Assembly (NCBI GenBank): GCA_002733415.1
Contig: NVVR01000005.1
Coordinates: forward strand, 83,336 to 147,335
DNA from: Kordia sp.
GTDB taxonomy: Bacteria; Bacteroidota; Bacteroidia; Flavobacteriales; Flavobacteriaceae
DNA length: 64,000 nt
Reading direction: 5' to 3'
Shown here: positions 28,285-38,032 of the stretch, in pieces
Layout: every line of letters begins with the position of its first letter
Position numbering within the stretch: position 1 is the first letter of the stretch
Position numbers and translations under genes: made by a program
Notes under the pieces: model-generated
Told to the model about the DNA's origin: nothing
Database searches by the model: none
The model's input: only the letters and a program-made list of their open reading frames with translations

Positions 28285-29145
28285 TTATTTTTGGGTTTCG
28301 TTTATTGTTAAATATAATTTTATCCGGTCTAATTTTTCAATCGGGAAATGAGTTACATATTTTAACTCATCCAGACTTACATACCCTTCTCTCAATACTC
28401 GTTCATCAACTATATTAGTTGCTATATACTCATTAATATAAACCAACTTAGCTAACTCTGAAGCGCTGGCTAAATTAATGTTTATTTTTTTAATATTTGG
28501 AATTGTTTTTAGCGCAAATTTATCAGCTAGCTTTATAATATCATCATCTGACAACCCATACACATCCTTTAATTGTTCAAAAGTAAGAAAACCTCCCAGC
28601 TTCTCCCTAAAGCTCACAATTCTGTACGCTAATTTCCCCTCTATTCCGGTAGCAGCACCAATACCTCTAGCCTCAATCTTATTAAGATCTTTATTATACG
28701 AATACTTTAAATCATTATATCTCTTTTTTTTAGACACCCAATCCGGAAACTTAAATTTCGGACTTAACATCGCCAATAACGAATCAGACACTTTGGTAAC
28801 TTGCTGAAACTCCAAAGCTGAATTCACATATTTATTCAACCTCCTAAACTGATGCAATCTATCAATCTCTTCAACCGACATACCTAATACATACCCTTTA
28901 TAATCTGTAATGAAATTTGGATTATATGGATGTATCACATATTTATCCGTCTGTTTAACCAAGCCCAAACTATCAATCTCATTTTGAAAAACCGCAATTT
29001 TCTGTTGATCAATTACACTTGACTCTTCAGTTTTAAAGTCTACAAAAAAATAAACACATTGCAATACAACTATCAATAGCAACAAAACAAAAACCCCACT
29101 ACGTTGTTGTTTTGCAAACACGAAGTGGGGTTTAATATTTTTCAT
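28285..29145 (-). CDS. Helix-hairpin-helix (ComEA-like) protein
   Basis: The 286-residue protein has one N-terminal membrane helix (about residues 17-34). It carries two or more helix-hairpin-helix DNA-binding motifs in the second half: RGIGAATGIEGKLAYRI, then KININLASASELAKLVYINEYIATNI. The latter matches the ComEA-type INxAxxxEL pattern. It may bind DNA at the envelope in uptake or repair, but no competence genes are nearby. It lies 12 bp upstream of the acyl-CoA dehydrogenase gene. Confidence 0.75.
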   Translation of the reverse strand: MKNIKPHFVFAKQQRSGVFVLLLLIVVLQCVYFFVDFKTEESSVIDQQKIAVFQNEIDSLGLVKQTDKYVIHPYNPNFITDYKGYVLGMSVEEIDRLHQFRRLNKYVNSALEFQQVTKVSDSLLAMLSPKFKFPDWVSKKKRYNDLKYSYNKDLNKIEARGIGAATGIEGKLAYRIVSFREKLGGFLTFEQLKDVYGLSDDDIIKLADKFALKTIPNIKKININLASASELAKLVYINEYIATNIVDERVLREGYVSLDELKYVTHFPIEKLDRIKLYLTINETQK

Positions 29146-29157
29146 TTGATATTTTTT

Positions 29158-30747
29158 TTATTTCACCGAAGCAATCTTTTCTTTATACACTTTAAGCTCG
29201 TCACGAACTTTAGGTGACAATAAAACCAATCCTATTACGTTAGGGAAAACCATCGCAAATATCATTGCATCAGAGAAGTCAATTACAGCTCCTAAACTAA
29301 TAGATGACCCTAAAACCACGAATAACAAAAATAATACTTTATAAACTATATCAACAGTTTTTCCTTTTCCGAATAAGAATTTCCAAGCTTGCAACCCATA
29401 GTAAGACCATGATAACATTGTAGAAATCGCGAATAACACTACCGCAATAGTTAACACCCATGAGAACCCTGGAATTGCCGAATCAAACGCTTTTGTAGTT
29501 AACTCTACTCCTTGAATCCCTGTTTGTCCATACTCAAAGAATCCCCCGTCAATATTTGTAATTACAATAACTAAAGCAGTCATTGTACAAATTATAACCG
29601 TATCAATAAACGGCTCTAATAACGCAACGATACCTTCAGATGCAGGATATTTAGTCTTTACAGCAGAATGCGCAATTGCAGCAGAACCAACTCCCGCTTC
29701 ATTTGAAAACGCAGCTCTTTGAAACCCTACTATCAACACTCCTAAAACACCACCTAATGCAGCACTTGGGCTAAATGCTCCGTCATATATCATCCCGAAT
29801 GCCTGTGGCACAAGGTCATAATTCATCGCTATAATGATTAATGCAGCACCAACATAAATAGCCGCCATAAAAGGAACTACTTTTTCTGTTACTGAACCAA
29901 TTCTTTTAATACCTCCTATAATTACAACTCCAACAATAGCAGCCATAATAATACCGAATATCAATCCAGCAGCACCACTTTCTATTCCAAAACGCTCCAC
30001 TAATTGTGCAGCAGCTTGATTTGCCTGAAACATGTTCCCTCCACCGAAAGAACCACCTACACACATAATAGCAAAAAACACAGCTAAGACTTTTCCTAAG
30101 CGAGCCATACCCATTTCTGCTAATCCGGTTTTTAAGTAATACATAGGCCCTCCGTGTACGGTACCATCTTCCATTACTTCTCTATACTTCACTCCTAGAG
30201 TACATTCTACAAATTTAGTAGCCATCCCTAACAACCCTGCAAGAATCATCCAGAACGTCGCTCCAGGACCACCCACCGCAACCGCAACTGCAACACCGGC
30301 TATATTCCCTAAACCTACTGTAGCAGACAAAGCAGCAGTTAATGCCTGAAAGTGAGAAACCTCTCCTTCTACTCCTTCTGATGCAATAGTTTCAAAAATA
30401 TCTCCTCCAGGTGTTGAATCTCCTTCAGCAATATCTGCAGTATGATGATCTAATTCGTCATACTTCCCTCTTACTACTTTTACTGCTGTTCCAATTAAAG
30501 TGAAATTTGAAAATTTGAAATAAACTGTAAAAAATAGAGCTCCAAGCACTAGTATAATTAGCACGAAAGGAACTGATTGATCTCCAAAAGAAATTGGATA
30601 GAATATTACTCCACCAACCGCGTCAGCAACAGGTCTGAAAAAAGAATCAATTTTTTGATCAATCGTCATTGTTTCTTCTGAAGTTTCCTGAGCAAAAGTC
30701 AAAAATGGTAATATTGTTAATAATAATGAAAGAAATTTAGTCTTCAT
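29158..30747 (-). CDS. Alanine/glycine:cation symporter (AGCS family)
   Basis: The 529-residue inner-membrane transporter has the family core LSATVGLGNIAGVAVAVAVG and GGPMYYL, and about 10-11 membrane helices. It imports alanine or glycine with Na+. The N-terminus has a signal-peptide-like segment (ending LTFAQE near residue 21) before the first core helix, an extension I have seen in flavobacterial members. It starts an apparent run with the HhH and acyl-CoA dehydrogenase genes (12-bp gaps). Confidence 0.9.
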   Translation of the reverse strand: MKTKFLSLLLTILPFLTFAQETSEETMTIDQKIDSFFRPVADAVGGVIFYPISFGDQSVPFVLIILVLGALFFTVYFKFSNFTLIGTAVKVVRGKYDELDHHTADIAEGDSTPGGDIFETIASEGVEGEVSHFQALTAALSATVGLGNIAGVAVAVAVGGPGATFWMILAGLLGMATKFVECTLGVKYREVMEDGTVHGGPMYYLKTGLAEMGMARLGKVLAVFFAIMCVGGSFGGGNMFQANQAAAQLVERFGIESGAAGLIFGIIMAAIVGVVIIGGIKRIGSVTEKVVPFMAAIYVGAALIIIAMNYDLVPQAFGMIYDGAFSPSAALGGVLGVLIVGFQRAAFSNEAGVGSAAIAHSAVKTKYPASEGIVALLEPFIDTVIICTMTALVIVITNIDGGFFEYGQTGIQGVELTTKAFDSAIPGFSWVLTIAVVLFAISTMLSWSYYGLQAWKFLFGKGKTVDIVYKVLFLLFVVLGSSISLGAVIDFSDAMIFAMVFPNVIGLVLLSPKVRDELKVYKEKIASVK

Positions 30748-30844
30748 TTTTGTTAGTTTTGTAGATTAATTAAGTTAATAAGTTTTTTTTGGTGCGACAA
30801 TATCGCTAAAAAAAAACGCATTCTAAAACTTTTGTTGTTAAAAG

Positions 30845-31849
30845 TTATAAATCAAACATTTTGTTTAAAGCTAGAATTTGTTCCGGCCTCCCCAATACAA
30901 TAAGTTTAGAATTTGCTCTTAAAATCGTATCTGCCTCTGGGTTAATAATATACTCTCGTTCAGGCGTTTTGTACCCAATAATACTACACCCCGTTTTGTT
31001 CCTGAAGTCCAAGTCTTTAATTGTCTGCATTCCTCCCGTAGAAGTTATTGCCTCAATAGCTACTTCTTCTACATTTACTTTATTCTCGTCTATAATAGAT
31101 AAGTTATCCAAAAACTCAACTAAATCAGGCATCACAACTAATGACGCCATATGATCTCCTCCAATTTTATCAGGCATAATTACATTATTGGCTCCAGCAA
31201 GTTTCAGCTTTTTATAAGATGATTCTTGTGACGCCCTACTAATAATGCCTATCTCATTATTTATCTGTCTTGCAGAAAGTACCACAAATAAATTATCAGC
31301 ATCATTTGGCAAAGCTACTATAATACTATGTGCTTTCTCTATTCCAGATTCCAATAAAATCTCATCTTCATTTGCATTACCATGTACAAACAAAACTTCA
31401 TCATTATGTTTCTCTATCAATTCTTTATCCTTTTCTATAACAACAAATGGCCTGTTATAAGAGGATAGTTTTTGAGCCGCTTGTTTTCCATTTCTTCCGT
31501 ACCCACAGATAATGATATGATTTGAAAGCTTATCAATTTTCTTTTTCATTTTTCTGTTTTTAAATTGTTCGAAAGAATTTTTATTCATGAAGTACTCCGT
31601 AATTACCGCAACTGCATTAGCAAGTGTCACGACTGAAGCTAAAATTAACCCAACTGTAAATAATTTGGCTACATCATCCAAAGGACCAACCTCCCCAAAA
31701 CCTACTGTTGTTATGGTGATAGTTGTCATATACAACGCATCCACCCAACTGTAATTAGCAATATACCGGTATCCAAAAACCCCTATTAACAACACGCATA
31801 TTACCAATAATATGGCTATTCTGAATTTCGACTTAAAAATATTTAACAT
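30845..31849 (-). CDS. Two-helix potassium channel with RCK (TrkA-N/TrkA-C) domains
   Basis: The 334-residue protein resembles MthK-type channels. The first membrane helix is at residues 10-28; the pore loop carries the selectivity filter TTVGFGE near residues 47-53, and a second helix follows to about residue 87. The RCK Rossmann domain begins IIICGYGRNGKQAA. A TrkA-C domain occupies roughly residues 250-334. It is expected to be a ligand-gated K+ channel. The PspC gene is 15 bp upstream. Confidence 0.9.
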   Translation of the reverse strand: MLNIFKSKFRIAILLVICVLLIGVFGYRYIANYSWVDALYMTTITITTVGFGEVGPLDDVAKLFTVGLILASVVTLANAVAVITEYFMNKNSFEQFKNRKMKKKIDKLSNHIIICGYGRNGKQAAQKLSSYNRPFVVIEKDKELIEKHNDEVLFVHGNANEDEILLESGIEKAHSIIVALPNDADNLFVVLSARQINNEIGIISRASQESSYKKLKLAGANNVIMPDKIGGDHMASLVVMPDLVEFLDNLSIIDENKVNVEEVAIEAITSTGGMQTIKDLDFRNKTGCSIIGYKTPEREYIINPEADTILRANSKLIVLGRPEQILALNKMFDL

Positions 31850-31864
31850 ATTATTATATTCATT

Positions 31865-32092
31865 TTACAAATCAAATACTGAGCTTCGTTTGGTGTAGAT
31901 CAAGTCTTTTAATTTCAATAAAAACGCTACAGTTAAATAGACAGCAAAGGACATTCCTAAAGTCGCAAAAGTCAAGTATATAAAAAACAAACGAACATTT
32001 TTTGCACGCATACCCAACCGATCTGCTAATCTGGAAGAAACTGCAAAACCATGTTTTTCAAAAAAGTATTTTATTTCTTTTATAAAACTCAT
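31865..32092 (-). CDS. PspC domain membrane protein
   Basis: A small protein of about 75 residues contains the PspC pattern: an N-terminal amphipathic part (EKHGFAVSSRLADRLGMRAKNVRLFFIY) and a hydrophobic helix LTFATLGMSFAVYLTVAFLL. Enterobacterial PspC senses membrane stress. Three consecutive ATGs exist; MSFIKEI is chosen. It lies between the DUF2851 and K+ channel genes, with gaps of about 20 bp. Confidence 0.75.
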   Translation of the reverse strand: MSFIKEIKYFFEKHGFAVSSRLADRLGMRAKNVRLFFIYLTFATLGMSFAVYLTVAFLLKLKDLIYTKRSSVFDL

Positions 32093-32116
32093 CATCAAGT
32101 TGCAAATTACTACTTT

Positions 32117-33385
32117 TTAAGAATGATACAACAATTTATTTCCTATTTCACATTGCAAGCATTTTTGCTTATTACAATATTCAGTTTTCAATTCAATTAA
32201 CGACTGACTATCAACCGAAGATTCCAATTTCAATTTCAATTTTTTAAAGTTGGTGAGAATGGTGTTTTTTTCTGGGTTTATTAATTTATACAATTGTAAT
32301 AATTCTTCAAAATTTTCTTCCCCTATACTTTTAGCATACATAAACTTTAAAGGGATTATTGTATTCAGGATAAGCAAATCGATAAATGATTTACTCAATC
32401 TTTTTTTCCTTTTTAACGACCTATTTCCAAATGTATAATACTCATCCCAATACTCCGATGCAGAAACCGAAAACAATTCATGAATATCACAAACTGTTTT
32501 TGCTGCTATCACTTTTGAAAACAAGCCTTTTTTATTGTGATATAACATTGAAAACTGCGACAATCGTATCGTTGGAAAACTCGCTGGTCGCAATCGGAAA
32601 AACTGAATATTAACTAATGAATCTTTTAATTGATATTTTTGTTTCAAGTACAAATACTCTTTTTGTAAGCTTTGATAATATGAATCCTGTATTGACTCTT
32701 CTAACAAATTACTTTGCCCATACAATAAGGCTTCTAGATTGAACTGATTAAATAATTCTTTTTTAAAAACTCCAAACGAAATATTCTGAGCAAGTAACTG
32801 AAATTCTGAAGCGTTTATTTTTAATCCGAAATTTTTAGCCAACATCTGATATAATAAGGCTTCCCAATTATTTTCCGCTTCCAATAATCTACACTCTAAT
32901 TCATTTGCCTTACGCTGCAAACGCTGTATTAATAATTTCTCTTTCCAAAAAGATAACGTGAAGGCATCAATTGTGTGAATTTGATTTTCGCAATTAATCC
33001 AGTTTTTCTTGTGAAGCAAATTTTTATAACTGAATAGCAACTTCTTATCCACTACATCTTTTAAAACCAGTGTTTCTATTTTGTTTTGGCTTACATCAAA
33101 GATAGCCACATCATTTTCCCAGACAACATGAAGTATCACATTATTATACGCACTATCACATTGATGTTTATGCACATACCAATCCGATGCTTTTAAATGA
33201 ATCTCTACAGTTCCTACCCATTCTTGATTACCAATTACAATCCTTGAATTATAAAAATCTGGCCCTGAATTCGTATTCAATTCACCAACCGAAACTACTT
33301 GAAGTTGATTTCCTTGAACTGTTTTTAACGAAAAAGTTGTTACTTTTTGATATTGCCAGATGTAATGTAGAAACTCTTCTTGCAT
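32117..33385 (-). CDS. DUF2851 family protein
   Basis: The 422-residue cytosolic protein matches DUF2851. It starts MQEEFLHYIWQYQ, then GELNTNSGPDFYNSRIVIG and WVGTVEIHLKASDWYVHKHQ. The C-terminus carries FMYAKSIGEE and a cysteine pair near the end (CNKQKCLQCEIG). The family is common in Bacteroidota; its biochemical function is unknown. It heads the unit with the pspC and channel genes. Confidence 0.85.
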   Translation of the reverse strand: MQEEFLHYIWQYQKVTTFSLKTVQGNQLQVVSVGELNTNSGPDFYNSRIVIGNQEWVGTVEIHLKASDWYVHKHQCDSAYNNVILHVVWENDVAIFDVSQNKIETLVLKDVVDKKLLFSYKNLLHKKNWINCENQIHTIDAFTLSFWKEKLLIQRLQRKANELECRLLEAENNWEALLYQMLAKNFGLKINASEFQLLAQNISFGVFKKELFNQFNLEALLYGQSNLLEESIQDSYYQSLQKEYLYLKQKYQLKDSLVNIQFFRLRPASFPTIRLSQFSMLYHNKKGLFSKVIAAKTVCDIHELFSVSASEYWDEYYTFGNRSLKRKKRLSKSFIDLLILNTIIPLKFMYAKSIGEENFEELLQLYKLINPEKNTILTNFKKLKLKLESSVDSQSLIELKTEYCNKQKCLQCEIGNKLLYHS

Positions 33386-33403
33386 CTCACTAAGTTACAA
33401 AAT

Positions 33404-33473
33404 AGTATTCAGTATTCAGTATTCAGTATTCAGTATTCAGTATTCAGTATTCAGTATTCAGTATTCAGTATTC
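33404..33473. repeat. Heptanucleotide tandem repeat, (AGTATTC)x10
   Basis: Ten perfect head-to-tail copies of AGTATTC occupy the spacer upstream of the DUF2851 start codon. The array directly abuts a bidirectional terminator hairpin. Confidence 0.95.
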
Positions 33474-33502
33474 AAAAAAAATGAGCCAAGCTCATTTTTT
33501 TT
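33474..33502. terminator. Bidirectional hairpin between two microsatellites
   Basis: ATGAGC-CAA-GCTCAT (33481-33495) is flanked by seven A and seven T. It lies between two divergently transcribed genes, so it is not obviously needed as a terminator for either. Confidence 0.7.
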
Positions 33503-33557
33503 GAAACTTTGAAACTTTGAAACTTTGAAACTTTGAAACTTTGAAACTTTGAAACTT
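33503..33557. repeat. Octanucleotide tandem repeat, (GAAACTTT)x6.9
   Basis: Six perfect copies of GAAACTTT plus seven bases of a seventh lie upstream of the universal stress protein gene, starting immediately after the hairpin at 33474-33502. Confidence 0.95.
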
Positions 33558-33633
33558 GATTATCTTACTTAAAAACATTAACTTTAGATAAGTACTTCTT
33601 GCACATGAAAAACAATTTCTAAATGCACGCACT

Positions 33634-34068
33634 ATGAAGAACATATTAGTTACAATAGATTTTGACGTTCAAACAATACTACTAATAGACCATGCTCATA
33701 AATTAGCAAATGCATTTGATTCAAAAATATGGCTGGTACATATTGCTGCTCCAGACCCCGATTTTGTTGGGTATGACGTTGGTCCACAGTATATTCGTGA
33801 TAATAGAGCCCATGAATTACGAGAAGAGCATAGGCAACTTCAGAATTACGCAAAACAATTGAATAAAAAGGGAATAGAGGCCGAGGGGCTTTTAATACAA
33901 GGGGCAACCATAGAAATGATTATTCAAGAATCTAAAAAGCTACACATCGATTTAATTATTGCAGGACATCATAAACACAATTTTTTATACAATGCTTTTA
34001 TAAGTTCCGTTTCAAGAGAGATTATTGAAATTTCTAAAATACCAATTCTTATTATTCCTTATGAATAA
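33634..34068 (+). CDS. Universal stress protein (UspA family)
   Basis: The 144-residue single-domain protein has MKNILVTIDF at strand 1, the IWLVHIAAPDPDFVGYDVG region, and DLIIAGHHKHNFL...SVSREIIEISKIPILIIP at the C-terminus. The canonical ATP-binding pattern Gx2Gx9G(S/T) is degraded (GHHKHNFLYN), so nucleotide binding is doubtful. The microsatellite upstream could affect its promoter. Confidence 0.88.
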   Translation: MKNILVTIDFDVQTILLIDHAHKLANAFDSKIWLVHIAAPDPDFVGYDVGPQYIRDNRAHELREEHRQLQNYAKQLNKKGIEAEGLLIQGATIEMIIQESKKLHIDLIIAGHHKHNFLYNAFISSVSREIIEISKIPILIIPYE

Positions 34069-34102
34069 AAAAAGACTCTCCATTTATAATGAAAAGTCTT
34101 TT
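34067..34102 (+). terminator. Terminator after the universal stress protein gene
   Basis: AAAAAGACT pairs with AGTCTTTT around an internally paired loop (CATT/AATG), followed by T-rich sequence. Confidence 0.6.
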
Positions 34103-34128
34103 AATAATTTTATTAAGAAACAAGTAGT

Positions 34129-35109
34129 CTAATCTATATATCCCATTTTACGCATCCAATTGTTATTAAACATTTTTCCTACGTATCTACTTCCGTGATC
34201 ATGAAACAACACCACCACAACATCATCTTTAGTAAAATGCTCTTTTAGCTGAAGTAGCCCTTTGACTGCAGCTCCTGCAGAATTCCCTAAAAACATACCT
34301 TCTTCTTTTGCTAAACGCTGTGTGTATACAGCCGCATCCTTATCAGTTACTTTTGTAAACCCATCAATAATATCAAAATCCACATTCTTAGGCAGGATAT
34401 CTTCTCCGATACCTTCGGTTACATAAGGGTAAATTTCATTTTCATCAAAAATACCAGTTTCGTGATATTTTTTAAATACGGATCCATATGTATCAATCCC
34501 CCATATTTTAATGTCTGGATTTTGCTCTTTTAAATATTTCCCTACACCTGATATTGTTCCACCAGTTCCAACACCAACTACAAAGTGAGTTATTTTACCG
34601 TCGGTTTGTCTCCAAATTTCCGGACCAGTACTTTCATAATGCGCTTTAGTATTACTAGGATTATCGTATTGATTCACATACCATGAATTAGGCGTTTCTT
34701 CTGCCAATCGTTTTGATACCGAATAATAAGAACGAGGATCAGTTGGCTCAACAGCAGTTGGACAAACTACAACCTCAGCTCCTACAGCCTCAAGAATATC
34801 CATTTTTTCTTTTGACTGTTTATCCGATAGCACAAAAATACACTTATATCCTTTCACTATAGCCGCCAGAGCTAAGCCCATACCTGTATTCCCAGATGTA
34901 CCCTCAATAATAGTACCTCCTGGCTTTAAACGCCCGTCCGCCTCTGCATCTTCAATCATGACCAATGCCATCCTATCCTTTACAGAATTTCCGGGATTAA
35001 ATGTTTCGTATTTAGAAAGCACTAAACATGGTAATTCTTTAGTGATTTTATTAATTTTCACTAAAGGAGTGTTTCCGATAGTTTCTAATATGTTTTTTGC
35101 GTATTCCAT
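34129..35109 (-). CDS. Cystathionine beta-synthase / cysteine synthase family PLP enzyme
   Basis: The 326-residue fold-type II PLP enzyme has the Schiff-base Lys44 in FNPGNSVKDRM, the substrate loop GTIIEGTSGNTGMGLAL and the phosphate-binding GTGGTISGVG. GTIIEGTSGNTG and the late GSRYVGKMFNNNWM are closer to cystathionine beta-synthase than to CysK. It lacks heme and CBS regulatory domains. It probably condenses serine (or O-acetylserine) with homocysteine or sulfide. It is a single gene. Confidence 0.85.
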   Translation of the reverse strand: MEYAKNILETIGNTPLVKINKITKELPCLVLSKYETFNPGNSVKDRMALVMIEDAEADGRLKPGGTIIEGTSGNTGMGLALAAIVKGYKCIFVLSDKQSKEKMDILEAVGAEVVVCPTAVEPTDPRSYYSVSKRLAEETPNSWYVNQYDNPSNTKAHYESTGPEIWRQTDGKITHFVVGVGTGGTISGVGKYLKEQNPDIKIWGIDTYGSVFKKYHETGIFDENEIYPYVTEGIGEDILPKNVDFDIIDGFTKVTDKDAAVYTQRLAKEEGMFLGNSAGAAVKGLLQLKEHFTKDDVVVVLFHDHGSRYVGKMFNNNWMRKMGYID

Positions 35110-35321
35110 AGGTTCAAGTATAAGACTACAAAGCTAACAACTCTTAGTGTGAGTAAAAAATTAATTTAACATTCTTAACGAAATGACCTAAGATTAATAT
35201 TTTAACCTTTAAACAGATAAATCGTCAACATTGTCGAATAAAACAAATTTTATTCTATTTTTTGAGTTGTTTTTCATAGATTTAAAATTATTATAATAAT
35301 CCCCAAAAAAACATAATATTC

Positions 35322-36062
35322 ATGAAAAAACTACTTACAATTTTAGCCTTTGTAACAATCTCAGCAAATGCTCAGGAATTCTTTACAGTACAAAATGGAG
35401 ATCTTTACGGAATGATTAATGACAAAGGTGTTGAAATAATCGCACCCAAATATCATTACTTAGGAAATTTTGATGAAATAAAATCAGGATGGGCTAAAGT
35501 AGGCTATGAGGGACTTTTTGGATTTGTTGACAGATCTGGAAAAGAACTTGTTGAAGTAAAATATCAATTTATTGGAAACTACGGAGAATACTATGCTGAT
35601 TGGGCACTAGTAAAATATAATAGCAAATATGGATTTATTGACAAAAGAGGTAAAGAAGTAGTTGACCCTGTTTTTGAAAAAATAAATAAATTCGGAGAAA
35701 TTCATGATGACTGGGCTCTAGTTCAAGAAAATTCATTTTTTGGTTTCATTGATAAAACCGGAAATAAAGTATTAGACACAAAATTTGAAACTATTTCGGA
35801 ATTTGACGATTATAAAAAAGGTTGGGCTTTAGTACTTACCGATGCTAAGTATGGTTTTATTGACCGAAACGGGAATCTTGTTGTACAACCTAAATATTCA
35901 GAAATAGCTCACTTTGATGATGTTAAAAAAGGATGGGCAATGATAACTGTAAACGGGGAAAAATTCGGTTTTATTGACAGAGATGGAAAAGAGATCATAC
36001 CACCTGTATACGATAGCGTTGAGCCATTTAGAAAGCAAAAATCTAATGTAGCTAAAAAATAA
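35322..36062 (+). CDS. Exported WG-repeat protein
   Basis: The 246-residue protein has a cleavable signal peptide (MKKLLTILAFVTISANAQ). It then has about five WG repeats of roughly 45 residues, each with (G/D)WA(K/L/M)V followed by (Y/F)GF(I/V)D and a Gly-Lys turn. WG repeats form beta-structures in secreted or cell-surface proteins of unknown function. It carries its own terminator. Confidence 0.85.
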   Translation: MKKLLTILAFVTISANAQEFFTVQNGDLYGMINDKGVEIIAPKYHYLGNFDEIKSGWAKVGYEGLFGFVDRSGKELVEVKYQFIGNYGEYYADWALVKYNSKYGFIDKRGKEVVDPVFEKINKFGEIHDDWALVQENSFFGFIDKTGNKVLDTKFETISEFDDYKKGWALVLTDAKYGFIDRNGNLVVQPKYSEIAHFDDVKKGWAMITVNGEKFGFIDRDGKEIIPPVYDSVEPFRKQKSNVAKK

Positions 36063-36077
36063 TTTTAAATACGTTAT

Positions 36078-36119
36078 AACAAGGTTAAAAAACGAACTAC
36101 CTCGTTTTTTAACCTTGTT
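36078..36119 (+). terminator. Terminator after the WG-repeat gene
   Basis: A perfect 18-bp inverted repeat (36078-36095 with 36102-36119, arm AACAAGGTTAAAAAACGA) with a 6-nt loop. Confidence 0.85.
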
Positions 36120-36148
36120 TATTTTCATTCACTCCAAACTTAAACTTC

Positions 36149-36718
36149 ATGAAGACAAAAAAAACAATTGCATTATTGGTATTTCTATTCACTGTTTGTA
36201 TAAGCTTTTCTCAAGAACATACCGAGCTTTTAAAAAAGATGGAAGCCTATGATAATAACGAAATGTATAACACTATCGAACGTGAAATACTAAATGCCAC
36301 TAAATACATTTTATTCCAACCTTTTAGCGTTAAGGACAAAGATAAAAATGACGCTATAAAAGCCGTTGAACGATGGTTGATCTATACGGACAATCACACG
36401 TTCCCTATAATGGGAAAACTATACAATTCTATAAAGGATGATGAATATTTGGTTTTACTATACAAAACAACAATGGTGAATTATATAATTGATCAAAAAT
36501 TAAACTACAACAGAACGATAACCTGCAACATCAATCCTCCAAAAGGAAAAACATATTTGGAACAAAACGATGTTCAGGAATTGCATTATGAATCGGCGTT
36601 AATTTTTATCAATTATTTAAAAGAAAATAACCAACTCAAACAAGGCAAAGCTTTTTCTAAAATTGTAGCTTCCTGTAAAGCTAAAAATTTACGAAAAGAA
36701 CTTTTTAATCAACCTTAA
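36149..36718 (+). CDS. Exported hypothetical protein, 189 residues
   Basis: A signal peptide (MKTKKTIALLVFLFTVCISFSQ) is followed by a mostly helical domain of about 165 residues. That domain contains one cysteine in TITCNINPPKG and another near the C-terminus (VASCKAK). I do not recognise a family. A hairpin with T-run follows at about 36734. Confidence 0.7.
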   Translation: MKTKKTIALLVFLFTVCISFSQEHTELLKKMEAYDNNEMYNTIEREILNATKYILFQPFSVKDKDKNDAIKAVERWLIYTDNHTFPIMGKLYNSIKDDEYLVLLYKTTMVNYIIDQKLNYNRTITCNINPPKGKTYLEQNDVQELHYESALIFINYLKENNQLKQGKAFSKIVASCKAKNLRKELFNQP

Positions 36719-36733
36719 AAAACATTCATTATA

Positions 36734-36762
36734 CAAAAGTCGCCTTTAGGTGGCTTTTTTAT
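36734..36762 (+). terminator. Terminator after the 36149 gene
   Basis: AAAAGTCGCC-TTTA-GGTGGCTTTTTT; the stem needs two G-U pairs on the plus strand and would contain A-C mismatches on the minus strand, so it acts on the plus-strand gene. Confidence 0.6.
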
Positions 36763-38015
36763 TCAAATCGAATTGCTTTTACCGGAGATATTTTAGTAAT
36801 TATTTGAGTTGGAATTAATAACAACACAAAACACAAAACAAAAGTCCCAACATTTAACGCTACTATATACCACATATTAATATACACAGGTACTTCAGTT
36901 ACGTAATAATTATTTGGGTCAAGCGGAAATAGTTTACAATACTTTTGAAGAAACAACAAACCTAAGCCTATCAGGTTTCCCCAAAAAAGACCTATTAACA
37001 CAATATAAGAGGCATTATATAAAAATATTTTTCGGATACTCCAGTTATTACCTCCCAATGCTTTTAGTATTCCTATGAGTTTAGTTTTTTCTAAAATCAA
37101 CACCAATAACATTACACTCATATTGATAACTGATATTAATATCATCACTCCAATAATAACATATATATTAAAGTCAAACATTTTAATCCACTCAAAAATT
37201 CCGTAATATTTATCTTTTATAGTTGATACATTTAAAAATGAATCCGTATTTTGATATACTTCTTTTCCTTTCAAGTCAAGTTCCGAAAAATCCTCTAAAA
37301 AAACTTCAAACCCACCCACTTCAGTGTAATCACCATCTTTACTCTTGTTCCATTTATTCATTCGTTGAATGTGACGAATATCAGCAATCATAATGGTTTT
37401 ATCAAAATCCTGAAATCCTGAATTATAAATACCTACTACTTTAAACTTACGTGTATTAGGAAGTTTGGTTACGTCTTCCTTAAAAAAATGCGTGGTTACA
37501 GTAGAACCAAGTTTAAAACCTAGTCTATTTGCTAAATATTCGGAAATAAGCAATTCAGGGGTTTCTTTACCCGTGTTAACGTTCGGCAATTTACCCGAAA
37601 CTAAATACTCTTTAAAATACCGCCAATTATAATCAGCCCCTACTCCTTTTAAATTTATTCCTTCGAAGTCGTTTTCTGTTCGTATTACTCCTGCTTTATT
37701 TGCTACTGCTTGTATATATTTAATTCCTGAAACCGATTTAAATTTTGGGTAGAAATCCTGATGTAACGCTATAGGTTTTGCTGATGCTATTGAGTTATTA
37801 TTATCGTATTTTGTAATGATTATATGCCCGTTGAAAGCAGCTACTTTTTCTTGAATTTTTTCTTGCAACCCAACCCCTGCCGCAACAGCAATAAGCATCA
37901 TAATCATTCCCAAAGCAATTGCAAGCACTGCAATTTTTATTATTGGAGAGGATACACTACTTTTATACTGTTTAGTAGCTATAATTCGTTTGGCTATAAA
38001 TAATTCAAAATTCAA
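36759..38015 (-). CDS. FtsX-type ABC transporter permease (LolC/LolE-like)
   Basis: A four-helix permease: one helix near the N-terminus (SPIIKIAVLAIALGMIMMLIAVAAG), a large periplasmic domain, and three helices at the C-terminus ending SPVKAIRFE. This is the layout of lipoprotein-releasing LolC/E and MacB-like permeases. The ATPase partner is not adjacent. The only ATG (38051) would run into the divergent gene. The family normally starts at NFELFIAKRI, where a TTG at 38013-38015 is available, giving 418 residues. A minus-strand TATTTTTG at 38041-38048 supports the later start. Confidence 0.8.
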   Translation of the reverse strand: MNFELFIAKRIIATKQYKSSVSSPIIKIAVLAIALGMIMMLIAVAAGVGLQEKIQEKVAAFNGHIIITKYDNNNSIASAKPIALHQDFYPKFKSVSGIKYIQAVANKAGVIRTENDFEGINLKGVGADYNWRYFKEYLVSGKLPNVNTGKETPELLISEYLANRLGFKLGSTVTTHFFKEDVTKLPNTRKFKVVGIYNSGFQDFDKTIMIADIRHIQRMNKWNKSKDGDYTEVGGFEVFLEDFSELDLKGKEVYQNTDSFLNVSTIKDKYYGIFEWIKMFDFNIYVIIGVMILISVINMSVMLLVLILEKTKLIGILKALGGNNWSIRKIFLYNASYIVLIGLFWGNLIGLGLLFLQKYCKLFPLDPNNYYVTEVPVYINMWYIVALNVGTFVLCFVLLLIPTQIITKISPVKAIRFE

Positions 38016-38032
38016 TACGTAAATCTCATTTA

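Noticed and set aside
33404..33557. Regular repeats that might be a CRISPR array
   Set aside because: The units are 7 and 8 bp, contiguous, and have no spacers; no cas genes are near.
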